From contig CAYNWK010000111.1 of NCBI GenBank assembly GCA_964400875.1, forward strand, positions 1 to 14,349: a DNA stretch of 14,349 nt, read 5' to 3'. The notes under the pieces are model-generated. The model saw only the letters and a list, made by a program, of their open reading frames with translations. It was not told the origin of the DNA and made no database searches. Shown piece after piece: positions 1 to 6,168 of the stretch (the stretch's first letter is position 1; the number at the start of each line of letters is the position of its first letter). This DNA is from CAYNWK01 sp964400875. Its GTDB lineage: Bacteria > Chloroflexota > Anaerolineae > Anaerolineales > UBA4823. The translations under genes and the position numbers were made by a program.

Positions 1-50
1 TTTCGCTAATCCTAAACTGTCAGGTGGCTAGGCATTTTATTTACGCGTTA

Positions 51-77
51 ATTGTTGGCAATTATACAGATAACAAT
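51..77. promoter_or_regulatory. Operator-like inverted repeat upstream of the propeller lipoprotein
   Basis: ATTGTT at 51-56 is mirrored by AACAAT at 72-77 with a 15-bp AT-rich spacer, about 27 bp before the start codon at 104. The arms loosely resemble LacI-type operator half-sites. No convincing -35/-10 pair was found nearby, so a regulatory role is only a suggestion. Confidence 0.22.
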
Positions 78-103
78 AGTTGAAAGCTCATAGGAGGAGA
101 ATT

Positions 104-1288
104 ATGTCCAATAAACAAGTTATCCTAAGGGCGGTTTGTCTGGCCATGTTAGTATTTATTCTGGTTGGGTGTGGAACCCCTCAACCGACGCAGACACCAC
201 TACCCGAAGCGACGACACTTCCTGAGCCAACGGCGGCGCCACCTGAGCCGACAGCAACTCAGGTCGAGCCAACCGCCACGGAGTTGCCACCTCAACCTAC
301 CGCAACAAATACAACTCAGCCATCCCCGACACTTGTACCAACAGAGACACAATTTCCATTTCAGATCGACTTCACACCGTACGAGAACAATCCCATCCTG
401 ACCAGGGGAGCGAGTGGTGAATGGGATTATTACAGTGTGTTTGAGAGGAAAGTAGTCTATATTGATGGCGTTTTCCATATGTTTTACACTGGCAGAAGTG
501 AAGATATCTCTGGGATCGGTTATGCTATTTCGCCAGATGGGTATACATTCACGAAATATGAAAGCAATCCAATTTTTTTGCCGGATAGAGAAGGCTTTGA
601 TGCCAATGAGGTTGGATACGCAGCACCACTGGAGGTGGGTGATACCTGGATGTTATTCTACAATGCCAGCGCGGTGGGTGAAAGGAAAATTTCAATTACT
701 GGGGGAGGATCAAGCATTGGACTTACGATGGCTCCAGGACCCACTGGTCCCTGGACTCAAGGACAGCTAGTCTTGAGAGCTGGCGGGTCGGGAGAATGGG
801 ATGATGGGTTTATCCTCCCAGACAGTGTTTTCGCTACTGAGGATGGTTATATCATGTATTACACCGGTGGACCAGACATTGCTCCACAATATTCCCCGCC
901 GACTAGGTGCGGGATGGCGACATCGCCGGATGGAATCCACTGGACAAAATATGATGATCCGGATACTACCGAGTCGCCCTATGCTGAAAGCGATCCTGTA
1001 ATACAGCCAAGCGATCACGGCTGGGACTCTATCGGTGTCGGTTGCAATGTGCTGAAGACAGATATCGGCTGGGAGTTGTTTTATGAAGGTTGGAACAACT
1101 CTATAGTCAGAATTGGTTATGCTTTCAGCCTAGATGGTGTGCATTGGACCAAATACCCGGATAAGCCCATTCTTTTAAGCGATGGTCATCCTTCTGCAGT
1201 TAAAGTGGATTCGGTGTATTATCTTTATTATTACTCCTATGTTTATCGTGACCAGAGAGTTGCGACTGGCACAATCACACAGCCGTAG
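104..1288 (+). CDS. Secreted lipoprotein with a GH43/GH32-like five-bladed beta-propeller
   Basis: The start is ATG 104, since AGGAGGA lies at 92-98; an in-frame TTG at 80 lies upstream of that ribosome site. The product has 394 residues. Residues 1-23 form a lipoprotein signal with lipobox LVGC (Cys23), and residues 24-85 are a Thr/Pro/Glu linker that should hold the domain off the membrane. Residues 88-392 look like a glycosidase-type propeller: the blade signature S-x-D-G followed by (F/W)TKY recurs at about 143-152, 274-283 and 342-351, paired with NPIL, NPIF, DPVI and KPIL segments and GEWD turns. This pattern is typical of GH43/GH32/GH130-like proteins annotated as glycosidases or sugar-binding. 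I could not assign the catalytic carboxylates, so substrate and activity are open; a carbohydrate-binding or degradation role outside the membrane is inferred. Codon use is more AT-rich than the genes after 2200, which may indicate transfer. Confidence 0.8.
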   Translation: MSNKQVILRAVCLAMLVFILVGCGTPQPTQTPLPEATTLPEPTAAPPEPTATQVEPTATELPPQPTATNTTQPSPTLVPTETQFPFQIDFTPYENNPILTRGASGEWDYYSVFERKVVYIDGVFHMFYTGRSEDISGIGYAISPDGYTFTKYESNPIFLPDREGFDANEVGYAAPLEVGDTWMLFYNASAVGERKISITGGGSSIGLTMAPGPTGPWTQGQLVLRAGGSGEWDDGFILPDSVFATEDGYIMYYTGGPDIAPQYSPPTRCGMATSPDGIHWTKYDDPDTTESPYAESDPVIQPSDHGWDSIGVGCNVLKTDIGWELFYEGWNNSIVRIGYAFSLDGVHWTKYPDKPILLSDGHPSAVKVDSVYYLYYYSYVYRDQRVATGTITQP

Positions 1289-1372
1289 AGGTGGATCGAC
1301 TAAGAATATTGTCGTCGTGGAACCTCTGTAGGCTGCCTACAAGGCACAGATAACCAAAATCCCTACCTTGCT

Positions 1373-1416
1373 CCCAGCGCCGCCTGGCGTCTTTACCCAC
1401 CCCAGGCGGCGCAGGG
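1373..1416. repeat. Long GC-rich hairpin (REP-like), function unknown
   Basis: GCGCCGCCTGG (1377-1387) and CCAGGCGGCGC (1402-1412) are perfect inverted arms of 11 bp around a 14-nt loop. Beyond an A/A mismatch the pairing continues with CCC (1373-1375) and GGG (1414-1416). No T-run follows on either strand, so it is not a standard intrinsic terminator. It lies inside the 5' part of the decayed propeller frame. It could be a REP-type palindrome or the scar of an insertion. Confidence 0.5.
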
Positions 1417-2105
1417 CGGGGATTGGAGTCTCAGGGGCAGATGGCCCAGTGACGGGCGTTACCTGATCGCAGCAGGCGCAGATGGGTTTGATTTGATTGG
1501 GCCGCCGTCACTGGCCATCTGTGATGTTGAGGCAAACCAATTGATCAGGGAGCACCTGGGTGATACCCTCCAATTGTATCCCGGAGACGCAGTCTGGTCG
1601 CCGGATGACCAGGCGATCTTGTATTGGGGTTTCCGAGTTTTTCTAGATTTTTCCAATTTTGCCAGCGCAAATGTCCTCGATGCCAGGAGTGGATAGATCA
1701 TTCGAACCTTCACCCCGGATGGTGAAACCCTCACCAGTAGCATAGCCTGGTCACCGGATGGTTCCCAGGTGGCCGCTAGCCTATTTGGCTGCAAAATGCT
1801 GATCTGAGACTATCAGGCGGGCAAGCAAGTCGCCAAACTCGTCAGCTACAGCGGTGAGAAATGGTGCACTAATATCCAATGGTCACCGGATGGGTCCAAG
1901 ATTGCCACGGCCTGTGATGACAGCACAGCTCGGGTATGGGATGCGCACACCTGGGAACCGCTCTTCACCGTTCACCATGATCCGCCCGCATTTGTCCAAG
2001 TGGCAGCCTAGTCGCCGGATAGCACACGCCTGCTGACCGTGAGCGGCAACGATGACGTAGGAGCCGATGAGGATCTTCCATCATTAAATGGATCGCATGA
2101 AATTG

Positions 2106-2131
2106 AAAGCCGGGTTTACGCCTGGCTTTTT
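2106..2131 (+). terminator. Rho-independent terminator
   Basis: AAAGCCGGG (2106-2114) pairs with CCTGGCTTT (2121-2129) with one G-T pair and a 6-nt loop, and the right arm runs into five T (2127-2131). It closes the decayed propeller region and isolates the SH3 lipoprotein gene downstream. Confidence 0.7.
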
Positions 2132-2167
2132 ACGTTCTAGGAAAAATCTAATTTCTACAACAATCTC

Positions 2168-2176
2168 TGGTATTAT
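2168..2176 (+). promoter_or_regulatory. Extended -10 promoter for the SH3b lipoprotein gene
   Basis: TGG followed by TATTAT (2171-2176) fits an extended -10 element (TGn-TATAAT). It lies after the terminator at 2106-2131 and would start transcription near 2183, giving a leader of about 35 nt before ATG 2218. There is no good -35 box, as expected for extended -10 promoters. Confidence 0.45.
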
Positions 2177-2217
2177 GTGTCAATCTATACAGAAATTCCG
2201 TCACCCGCATCGGAAAG

Positions 2218-2787
2218 ATGATGAAAGTACACCCACGGAACTGGCCCTATATCCTTGTGACAGTGAGTATTGGCGCCGCCGCCCTGATTGGCCTGGCCTG
2301 CAACCTGCCTAACGCCGCCGGGGCAGTGACGCCCACGCCGACGACCCAGGTCGCCCCGCCATCCGATACCCCAACCCCCAGCGACTCGCCTACTCCAGAG
2401 CCGCCCACTGAAATCCCCTCCGCTACACCCAGCGCGACGCCGGAGACCCCGCAGGCTACGGAGACCCCCGAGACGGTCACCGCCGAGGTGATCACCAACG
2501 CTTTCTGCCGCGAGGGTCCGGGCACGGTCTACCGCGACATCACTGCCTTCCCGGTGGGTACGTTCTTAGAAGTAGACGGGGTCAACCCCGAGCGCACCTG
2601 GTGGCGGGTGGTGATCCCCTCCACAGGGGGCAGCTGCTGGATCTCCGGCAATCTGCTCTCGTTGAGCGGGAACCTGGACACCGTGCCCGTGCTGAACCCG
2701 CCTCCGACGCCCACCCCAACAATAACGCCAACCGATACGCTCACGCCAACCGAGTCGGCAACCCCAACCGTTACCGAAACCCCGTGA
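2218..2787 (+). CDS. Lipoprotein with one bacterial SH3 (SH3b) domain between two PT-rich segments
   Basis: The 189-residue product begins with a short basic head and a hydrophobic stretch (11-27) ending LIGLAC; Cys28 is the likely lipidation site although Gly at -3 is atypical. Residues 32-87 are a Thr/Pro/Ser/Glu linker. Residues 88-150 match an SH3b fold: FCREGPGTVYRDI near the start, a WWRV strand in the middle and a CWI strand near the end, with Cys97 and Cys140 placed as the pair often seen in this group. SH3b domains bind cell-wall or protein ligands. Residues 160-189 form a second PT tract that stops abruptly. The TGA overlaps the GTG start of the nucleoside hydrolase. A C-terminal linker leading to nothing is odd and raises the possibility that this is the front half of a split or frameshifted two-domain protein. 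The start is ATG 2218 or 2221; the ribosome site (GGAAAG) is weak. Confidence 0.82.
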   Translation: MMKVHPRNWPYILVTVSIGAAALIGLACNLPNAAGAVTPTPTTQVAPPSDTPTPSDSPTPEPPTEIPSATPSATPETPQATETPETVTAEVITNAFCREGPGTVYRDITAFPVGTFLEVDGVNPERTWWRVVIPSTGGSCWISGNLLSLSGNLDTVPVLNPPPTPTPTITPTDTLTPTESATPTVTETP

Positions 2788-3725
2788 GCCGCCCGGCTCC
2801 AGGGCCAAAGATCCACCTGGATACCGACCTGGGCGGGGACATCGACGACCTGTGCGCCCTGGCGATGCTGCTGCGCTGGCCGGGGGTCGAGCTGGTCGGG
2901 GTTACCACGACCGGAGAAGACTGCGGCAGACGGGCTGGGTATGTCCGTTATGTGTTAAGCCTGGAAGGGATCGGCGGTATCCCGGTCGCGGCCGGCGCCG
3001 ATGTCTCCGGCGGATACTACCGCTGGAAGATGGAGTACCCGCCGGAGGATCGCTACTGGTCTGAACCGGTCGCCCCTTCGCCAAACCCGATCGATGAAGC
3101 GCTTGACCTTCTTAAGAGCAACATCGAAAGCGGCGCGACGGTCATCGCGATCGGGCCGTACACCAACCTGGCCCTGCTCGAAGCTCGTCATCCCGGCATC
3201 TTGAAGCGCACCAAGATTTTCTTGATGGGCGGTTCCATCCATCCTCCGAGATCCGGTTACCCGAACTGGGGCCACGAGATGGATTACAACATCCAGGTGG
3301 ACGTGAAGTCGGCCCGGCACGTGCTGGAGAATGCCAACCCCACGCTGGTCCCGCTCTCGGCGACCGTCGAGACTTACCTGCGAAGCGGGCACCTGAACGC
3401 TTTGCGCAGGGCAGGCGCTTTAGGAAAATTAATCGCCCGGCAAGCAGAGGCTTTCGCCGCCGACGAAAAGGAGCTGAGCGGATTCGGGGTACGCTACGCG
3501 AGTCTGCCCCTAGATTTCATCAACTTCCTGCACGATCCGCTCGCCTGCGCCATCGCCCTGGGTTGGGATGAGGCGGTTGAAATAGAAACAGCCTCCTTAC
3601 TACTGGAAGAGCAAGAGGGCTGGCTCAGGACAAACGTCGATCCTGCCGGTCAACCCACCCGAGTCGTTACAAGGGTTGATGGGGCGCGCTTCAGCCAGTT
3701 TTGGCTCGACAGGGTGACGCATTGA
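2784..3725 (+). CDS. Inosine-uridine preferring nucleoside hydrolase (IU-NH family)
   Basis: GTG 2784 overlaps the upstream stop as GTGA, which suggests translational coupling. The 313-residue product is the usual family length. The calcium and ribose site motif is DTDLGGDIDD (residues 13-22), and the other signatures are GPYTNLA (124-130), MGG (148-150), the N-x-x-x-D strand around Asn169 and Asp173, and the catalytic HDPLA with His250 and Asp251. The family hydrolyses the N-glycosidic bond of ribonucleosides to release base and ribose, in nucleoside salvage. There is no signal peptide on this frame by itself, so it would be cytoplasmic unless joined to the SH3 lipoprotein by frameshifting. 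The frame is open upstream to 2601, but that part is an out-of-frame reading of the SH3 gene. The strong hairpin at 3821-3859 ends the unit. Confidence 0.9.
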   Translation: MSRPAPGPKIHLDTDLGGDIDDLCALAMLLRWPGVELVGVTTTGEDCGRRAGYVRYVLSLEGIGGIPVAAGADVSGGYYRWKMEYPPEDRYWSEPVAPSPNPIDEALDLLKSNIESGATVIAIGPYTNLALLEARHPGILKRTKIFLMGGSIHPPRSGYPNWGHEMDYNIQVDVKSARHVLENANPTLVPLSATVETYLRSGHLNALRRAGALGKLIARQAEAFAADEKELSGFGVRYASLPLDFINFLHDPLACAIALGWDEAVEIETASLLLEEQEGWLRTNVDPAGQPTRVVTRVDGARFSQFWLDRVTH

Positions 3726-3793
3726 TTGGCTGCTATGTGCCGGAACGATCAATGTTGACTTATGAGGGTTAATTGTCGTAAGGTTAATTACAA

Positions 3794-3884
3794 AGGAGTT
3801 ACGCTGTTCTCCGAGAAAGCGGGGGTGTTTGGGCGGACGAAGCCCGTCCAAACACCCCCTTCTTTTCTCAAGGGCGTAAGTCCT
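3794..3884. mobile_element. MITE-like palindromic element, copy 1 (91 bp)
   Basis: Ends are AGGAGTTACGC (3794-3804) and GGCGTAAGTCCT (3873-3884), the second being the inverted form of AGGACTTACGC. Behind each end lies a GAGAAAG/CTTTTCTC-type block and then a central 16-bp stem (3821-3836 with 3844-3859, one G-T pair) around a 7-nt loop. A second element of the same design and nearly the same size lies at 11173-11264. It contains no gene, so mobilisation would need a transposase in trans. No clear target-site duplication is visible. It lies 45 bp before the gene at 3929. Confidence 0.68.
3821..3866 (+). terminator. Hairpin terminator of the SH3b-nucleoside hydrolase unit, supplied by the palindromic element
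   Basis: The stem of 16 bp starts with five G and ends with five C at 3859, followed by TTCTTTT (3860-3866). It should stop transcription leaving 3725. It is the core of the MITE-like element, so a mobile palindrome seems to act as the operon's terminator. Confidence 0.65.
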
Positions 3885-3928
3885 ATTGGATTAGGGATAC
3901 AACATAAACCAACTGTTGCGAGGAAAAA

Positions 3929-4426
3929 ATGGCAGATGAAAAGCGGAGAGCCTGGTGGGAAGAGGTCCCGGATCGCGTCGGTGGAGACGTGATCAGCGCC
4001 CAAATCGGCGATAACGCTACCGGCGTCGCCGTCGGCAAGAACGTCACCCAGACCGTGCACAACATACTGGGCGAGGCCACCCCCAAGGATCAAGAAGTCA
4101 TTGCAGAACAGTTCCAAGCAGTAAACACCGCCCTGGAGCAGGCGCGGGTTAAAATCGAGAAGAGCACTGCCGAGATGGCTGCATTCCAGGTCAAGCTGCT
4201 CGAAGGCGAACTCAGCAAAACCGACGAAGAGGAGAAACCCAGCGCCAACACCATCACTCAGGTGGGCGACTGGCTGTTGGACAACGTCCCCGACATCGCT
4301 GAAGCGTTAACCGGTTTGTTCGCCACGCCAGCGGTCGGCCGAATAGTCGGCCGGGCAGGCCAGGCGGCGGTTAGCTGGGTGAAAGGGCGCTTTGGCAAAG
4401 CCCCGCACAAAGGGGATCCGAAATGA
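3929..4426 (+). CDS. Small soluble protein with GDVI...VAVGKN motif, coiled coil and C-terminal helix
   Basis: ATG 3929 has GAGGA at 3920-3924. The product has 165 residues and no signal peptide. Residues 18-40 hold a glycine-rich motif reading GGDVISAQIGDNATGVAVGK and then N-V-T-Q; I recall similar short segments near the N-terminus of NACHT, TIR or caspase-linked conflict and signalling proteins in Chloroflexota and Cyanobacteria, where they may mediate assembly. Residues 52-98 are charged and helical (probable coiled coil). Residues 110-155 contain an amphipathic to hydrophobic stretch from about 122 to 150 with Gly/Ala-rich GRIVGRAGQAAVSW, followed by a basic tail. No effector or NTPase is encoded beside it. 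Function is not known; an adaptor or a membrane-touching oligomer is inference. It sits between a mobile-element-like palindrome and a converging cupredoxin gene. Confidence 0.75.
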   Translation: MADEKRRAWWEEVPDRVGGDVISAQIGDNATGVAVGKNVTQTVHNILGEATPKDQEVIAEQFQAVNTALEQARVKIEKSTAEMAAFQVKLLEGELSKTDEEEKPSANTITQVGDWLLDNVPDIAEALTGLFATPAVGRIVGRAGQAAVSWVKGRFGKAPHKGDPK

Positions 4427-4482
4427 TCTTGAGATCAGCTCATCTTCAACAAGTTAGAGCAGGTAACCGCGGCAGCAAAGCG

Positions 4483-4827
4483 CTATTCTGTGACGATGAT
4501 CTCGGCAGTTTCCGGGTGGTAGCGGCAGTAGTACTCGTAGACCCCCTGCTCATCGAAGGTGAACTCAAACTCTCCGCCGGGCACGAGTTCGAAGTCAAAT
4601 AAACCGCTGGGTTCCTGGCGCGCTCCGGCAGTGACGGTATGTGGAACGGTATCATCGTTCATCCAAATGACCGTTGTACCCGGCTGGATCTCAAGCCGGG
4701 TGGGCGTGATCTGTTCTTGATTGAACACCACCGTCTCGGTTTCCGACTGGGCGGAAGCGCAGCCCGCCGCGATCAAGGCGAGGGCGATCAAGAGTGATAC
4801 CAGGCTTATACGTCGAAGGAATTTCAT
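4483..4827 (-). CDS. Cupredoxin (plastocyanin/amicyanin-like) lipoprotein lacking the axial Met
   Basis: The product has 114 residues. The lipoprotein signal ends LIAAGC with Cys23. Residues 32-113 form one cupredoxin domain: an ITPTRLEIQPGTTVIWMNDD strand pair, then His63 in the VPHTV loop, the G-F-x-F-x-F strand (85-91) and the YEYYCRYHPE loop giving Cys101 and His104. These are three of the four type-1 copper ligands. In amicyanin-like proteins the loop normally continues H-P-x-M; here it is H-P-E-T, so Thr107 occupies the Met place. This predicts a three-coordinate or altered copper site with changed redox potential, or loss of copper binding. The usual role is outer-face electron transfer or copper handling. 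The start is ATG 4827, because a TAG codon immediately precedes it in frame; AAGGAG lies a rather long 12 nt upstream. A strong promoter with two operator-like boxes lies at 4876-4937. Confidence 0.87.
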   Translation of the reverse strand: MKFLRRISLVSLLIALALIAAGCASAQSETETVVFNQEQITPTRLEIQPGTTVIWMNDDTVPHTVTAGARQEPSGLFDFELVPGGEFEFTFDEQGVYEYYCRYHPETAEIIVTE

Positions 4828-4875
4828 CTATAAATTGCGCTCCTTCTGATAAATTTACGGGATCAACACTCCTCT

Positions 4876-4937
4876 AGCATAAGTCGGAGCAACAATTGCG
4901 TCAATGCGGGAAATCCCAGTCCTACGGGGGAAATCCC
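4876..4937 (-). promoter_or_regulatory. Promoter with tandem GGGA-n2-TCCC boxes for the cupredoxin gene
   Basis: Read on the minus strand, TTGACG (4899-4904) and TATGCT (4876-4881) are 17 bp apart, a good sigma-70 type promoter with a leader of about 40 nt. Two identical boxes, GGGAAATCCC on the plus strand, lie at 4908-4917 and 4928-4937, exactly 20 bp apart, with the nearer one 3 bp from the -35. Position just upstream of -35 and two-turn spacing suggest a dimeric activator. A near-identical module lies at 8182-8245. Confidence 0.68.
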
Positions 4938-4949
4938 TACCCGTGGATC

Positions 4950-4976
4950 AAAAAAGCCGCCGTCTCCGGCGGCTTT
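4950..4976 (-). terminator. Rho-independent terminator of the beta-sandwich lipoprotein gene
   Basis: AAAGCCGCCG (4953-4962) and CGGCGGCTTT (4967-4976) form a perfect 10-bp stem with a TCTC loop. On the minus strand the stem is followed by a run of T (A at 4950-4955 on plus), placed 20 bp after the stop at 4996. Confidence 0.85.
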
Positions 4977-4995
4977 CGTTTTCGTGAACCTAACC

Positions 4996-5964
4996 TCAGG
5001 GCAGCTCCCACATGTCGATCTCGCTCACCCGAACTTTGAAGTCGAGCGTCTCTGCCGAGCCCACGGACAACCCGAAACGGCCGGGTTCGGTGTGGGCGCT
5101 GTCGCTGACCTCGGCCAGCAGCTCGCCGTTGGCGTAAAGCGCCAGGCTTTCACCGTCGGCGAGCACGCCTAGCAAGTTGGACTGGTTCGACCCGCCGTTG
5201 ATGGCTTCGTCCTCGGTCCAGTCGATGACCCGGGTGAATTTGTCGCCGTCCCAGCTGCGCAGGGAGTAGCGCCCGTCGCAGGAAACGCCGAACAGATACC
5301 CCACGTAGATTCCATCGTCGTTTTTAACCGAGCGTACGACCAGCCCCCAGCGATCCAGGCCGGAGCACTTTTGGAATTCTCCACTGGCTTCGACGTAATC
5401 ATCTTCGACGATCGGCCAGGTGAGCATCCAGCCATCCCATTTATCGGCATTGAAGCCGGTCATGACCAGCTCGTCGGCGTCGGTGTCCACGGCAAAGGCG
5501 ACGTGATCGTCCTGGTAGAGTGGCCAGTTCGCTGCGGAGGAGAAATTATCCGAGAAATCCGCGTCGCCGAGGCTGGCCTTGGGATCGTCCGCCGAGATCG
5601 TCGCCGTTGGGGAGGCGACCGGAGTCGGGCTGGCTGCGCTGGTTGGCGTGAGCGTTTCCGTAGGCGCGACCTGGGTCTCAGTAGGCTGGGCTTCGGTCTC
5701 CACCGGCTCGGCCGGTGAGGTGCCTTCAACCGGCGTGCCCCCCGCAGGCGTCCCACTGCCCCCTGATTCGGGCGTCAGCGTGACGGCGGCCTCGGTAAGC
5801 TGGGCGATGATAGTCTCCGCAGCAGCCGTGTATTCCTCCGATGGTAATTCCGGAGTGGGCGCCTCGGCCTGGTTCTGCCCCGGTGCGGTAAAGGTGCAGG
5901 CAGCCAGGGCCGAGATCAGCATAAGCAGTACGACAAAACTAAAACGGTTGCGGATTAATCTCAT
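4996..5964 (-). CDS. Lipoprotein with PT linker and C-terminal jelly-roll (LamG/DUF1080-like) domain
   Basis: The start is ATG 5964 with AGAGGG five bases upstream; an in-frame ATG at 6012 lies inside the -10 region of the likely promoter and is rejected. The product has 322 residues. The signal peptide ends ALAAC (Cys23). Residues 44-64 form a short Ala-rich helix (EYTAAAETIIAQLTEAAV), followed by a long Thr/Pro/Ala/Glu linker to about 128. Residues 134-322 look like a concanavalin-type beta-sandwich: FSDNFSSAANWPLY at the entry, the WGLVVRSVKNDDGIYVGYLF strands with two cysteines (200 and 229), and a closing DFKVRVSEIDMWEL strand. Such domains bind or process sugars, but no catalytic residues are evident, so a binding role in the cell envelope is inferred. 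It is a separate transcription unit, with its own promoter and a strong terminator. Confidence 0.83.
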   Translation of the reverse strand: MRLIRNRFSFVVLLMLISALAACTFTAPGQNQAEAPTPELPSEEYTAAAETIIAQLTEAAVTLTPESGGSGTPAGGTPVEGTSPAEPVETEAQPTETQVAPTETLTPTSAASPTPVASPTATISADDPKASLGDADFSDNFSSAANWPLYQDDHVAFAVDTDADELVMTGFNADKWDGWMLTWPIVEDDYVEASGEFQKCSGLDRWGLVVRSVKNDDGIYVGYLFGVSCDGRYSLRSWDGDKFTRVIDWTEDEAINGGSNQSNLLGVLADGESLALYANGELLAEVSDSAHTEPGRFGLSVGSAETLDFKVRVSEIDMWELP

Positions 5965-6010
5965 GAAAGCCCTCTCCCAGGTGGAGCGAAAGAAATCGAA
6001 CGCGACGCGC

Positions 6011-6019
6011 ATTATATCA
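6011..6019 (-). promoter_or_regulatory. Extended -10 promoter of the beta-sandwich lipoprotein gene
   Basis: On the minus strand TGA followed by TATAAT (plus-strand ATTATA at 6011-6016) is a perfect extended -10. Transcription would begin near 6004, giving a 40-nt leader before ATG 5964. There is no good -35. It is nearly back to back with the plus-strand promoter at 6106-6134. Confidence 0.6.
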
Positions 6020-6105
6020 GACGCCGACCGGGTTGGGTTTGTTCCGCGGTGTTTCTTCCTGCCTGGGGTTCAAGCGCGCCTATCACATCCGGTTGGCTTC
6101 CACCC

Positions 6106-6134
6106 TTGCGTGCTGTCTGAATTTAGCCGATAAT
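6106..6134 (+). promoter_or_regulatory. Sigma-70 type promoter for the C45 acyltransferase gene
   Basis: TTGCGT (6106-6111) and GATAAT (6129-6134) are separated by 17 bp. The -10 overlaps the upstream candidate ATG at 6133, so the message would begin near 6141, which favours ATG 6169 as the true start. Confidence 0.5.
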
Positions 6135-6168
6135 GGAACGGACAACCACATTCAACGGAGCCGGCAAC

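Larger units (their letters stand above)
1304..2140 (+). pseudogene. Decayed WD40/PD40-type beta-propeller gene with three in-frame stops
   Basis: One reading frame runs from just after the TAA at 1301-1303 to TAG 2138-2140 and reads as a repeat propeller, broken by TAG 1694-1696, TGA 1805-1807 and TAG 2009-2011. Repeat signatures are PSDGRYLIAAG (from about 1445), WSPDDQAILYW (about 1595), WSPDGSQVAAS (about 1748), WSPDGSKIATA with following ARVWD (about 1880) and a last SPDSTRLLTVSG (2012). No frameshift is needed. The second and third stops fall where tryptophan is expected (LI-W-DY and AA-W-SPD), and the first could have been a glutamine CAG, so each is explained by a single transition. 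No signal peptide or good start is visible, so the 5' end also seems lost. The last codons overlap a terminator-like hairpin, so the true ancestral end may be earlier. An alternative is stop-codon reassignment, but neighbouring genes use TGA and TAG as normal stops. Confidence 0.75.

Noticed and set aside
1357..1367. AAATCCCTACC, matching part of the regulatory box
   Set aside because: Lacks the GGGA half, is not paired with a second box or a promoter, and lies within the decayed frame.
1694..2011. Stop-codon reassignment (Trp at TGA/TAG) in the propeller frame
   Set aside because: Neighbouring genes end at TGA and TAG with family-typical lengths, so these codons are normal stops here.
2601..2783. 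Upstream extension of the nucleoside hydrolase frame
   Set aside because: It reads the SH3b gene out of frame (repetitive Asn/Arg from the PT codons); hydrolase homology begins just after GTG 2784.
3767..3789. Direct repeat GGTTAATT twice, 15 bp apart, after the nucleoside hydrolase
   Set aside because: Short AT-rich repeat without an associated promoter; chance is likely.
4908..4937. Boxes match the eukaryotic NF-kappaB consensus
   Set aside because: Coincidence of a short palindromic G/C motif; the context is a bacterial promoter.
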